DNA of 12,220 nt, from positions 1 to 12,220 of the forward strand of contig JAUWLK010000057.1 of assembly GCA_030613745.1 (NCBI GenBank). The letters run 5' to 3'. This document shows, piece by piece, positions 11,835-12,220 of this stretch. Position numbers and translations under genes: made by a program. The notes under the pieces are model-generated. The model did no database searches and was not told where the DNA came from. It worked only from the letters and a program-made list of their open reading frames with translations. The stretch is from Flavobacteriaceae bacterium (GTDB lineage: Bacteria; Bacteroidota; Bacteroidia; Flavobacteriales; Flavobacteriaceae). Each line of letters opens with the position of its first letter. The first letter of the stretch is position 1.

Positions 11835-12220
11835 ATGAAAAAACAAATTACATTATCCCTGATACTACTATCAAGTTTTTTAACATTTTCACAAATTAAA
11901 TTTGAAAAAGGATATTTTATTAGTAATAATGGTATAAAAACAGAATGTTTGATTAAAAAACATAAAAAGGATAACTTTCCATCTATCTTATCATATAAAT
12001 TTAAAAAATATGAGAAACCCATTATTTTACCGATCGGATTGGTTAAGGAATTTGAAATTTATGGTGATGGAAAATATGAAAGACATCAGGTTAAAATTGA
12101 TGCTTCATCACAAAATTTACAAACTCTAAGCGAACAAAGAAATCCTGAATGGCGAATAAAAACATTGTTTTTAAAGGTTATTGTCGATAGTAAAACTTCT
12201 TTATTTAAATTTGAAAATAA
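11835..12220 (+). CDS. outer-membrane protein with GYFISNNG N-terminal domain, 3' end outside window
   Basis: 128 codons are visible and the frame is still open at the window end. MKKQITLSLILLSSFLTFSQ is a signal peptide with likely cleavage before Q20, typical of Bacteroidota. The mature start FEKGYFISNNGIKTECLIKKHKK, then PSILSYKF and LVKEFEIYGDGKYERHQVKID, matches a flavobacterial domain that I remember at the N terminus of roughly 400-residue proteins ending in an outer-membrane beta-barrel. Some of these carry the misleading database label 'tRNA modification GTPase'. No GTPase motif is present here. The function is unknown; a surface or outer-membrane location is inferred. ATG 11835 is the only start giving the signal peptide; the upstream DNA has no clear TAnnTTTG. 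Confidence 0.7.
   Translation, partial: MKKQITLSLILLSSFLTFSQIKFEKGYFISNNGIKTECLIKKHKKDNFPSILSYKFKKYEKPIILPIGLVKEFEIYGDGKYERHQVKIDASSQNLQTLSEQRNPEWRIKTLFLKVIVDSKTSLFKFEN

Noticed and set aside
11804..12022. A 72-codon minus-strand frame opposite the last gene.
   Set aside because: It overlaps the convincing signal-peptide gene on the plus strand and has no family resemblance.

Overview
The window looks like chromosomal DNA from a member of the Bacteroidota, most likely the family Flavobacteriaceae. The reasons are the very low G+C, promoter-like sites of the Bacteroidota form TAnnTTTG instead of sigma70 boxes, A-rich leaders with no clear Shine-Dalgarno, signal peptides ending in SQ, and several families I know mainly from this group: DUF6452, DUF6048, a GldL-like membrane hairpin, and a GYFISNNG-type N-terminal domain of outer-membrane barrel proteins. 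All identifications are by recognition from the sequence alone; no database search was run.

Layout. Bases 1-639 hold the 3' part of a tRNA1(Val) A37 N6-methyltransferase (trmN), overlapping by 4 nt at its stop a convergent bile acid:sodium symporter-family gene (636-1502, minus). Upstream of the symporter, on the same strand, is a saccharopine dehydrogenase-like gene (1624-2988), which is divergent from a small DUF423 membrane protein (3145-3519). A 310-bp AT-rich spacer full of inverted repeats (3520-3829) leads into pckA (3830-5455). pckA and the convergent dinB (5522-6610, minus) share a bidirectional hairpin terminator. Divergent from dinB is rlmD (6705-8114), probably read as a leaderless or nearly leaderless mRNA.

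After rlmD come a four-helix-bundle 'IVS/S23' gene (8167-8529), a DUF6452 lipoprotein (8562-9065), an overlapping DUF6048 outer-membrane-type protein (9046-9726), a 55-residue GldL-like membrane hairpin (9736-9903), a eIF1/SUI1-type factor YciH (10062-10418), a uridine-phosphorylase-family enzyme (10520-11392), a 59-residue lipoprotein (11484-11663) with a strong terminator, and the start of an outer-membrane protein cut by the window end (11835 onwards).

Most of the window is ordinary housekeeping: RNA modification (trmN, rlmD), translation (yciH), gluconeogenesis (pckA), translesion synthesis (dinB), nucleoside salvage and transport. I see no defence system, CRISPR array, transposase, phage or tRNA. 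The most notable structure is the IVS/S23 gene. It sits between rlmD and DUF6452, which I remember as neighbours in this family, and is bracketed by 26-nt imperfect inverted repeats (23 of 26 matching). One repeat contains the rlmD stop codon and the other the IVS stop codon. Other points worth a look are the stand-alone GldL-like hairpin, the stacked palindromes upstream of pckA and the leaderless rlmD start.
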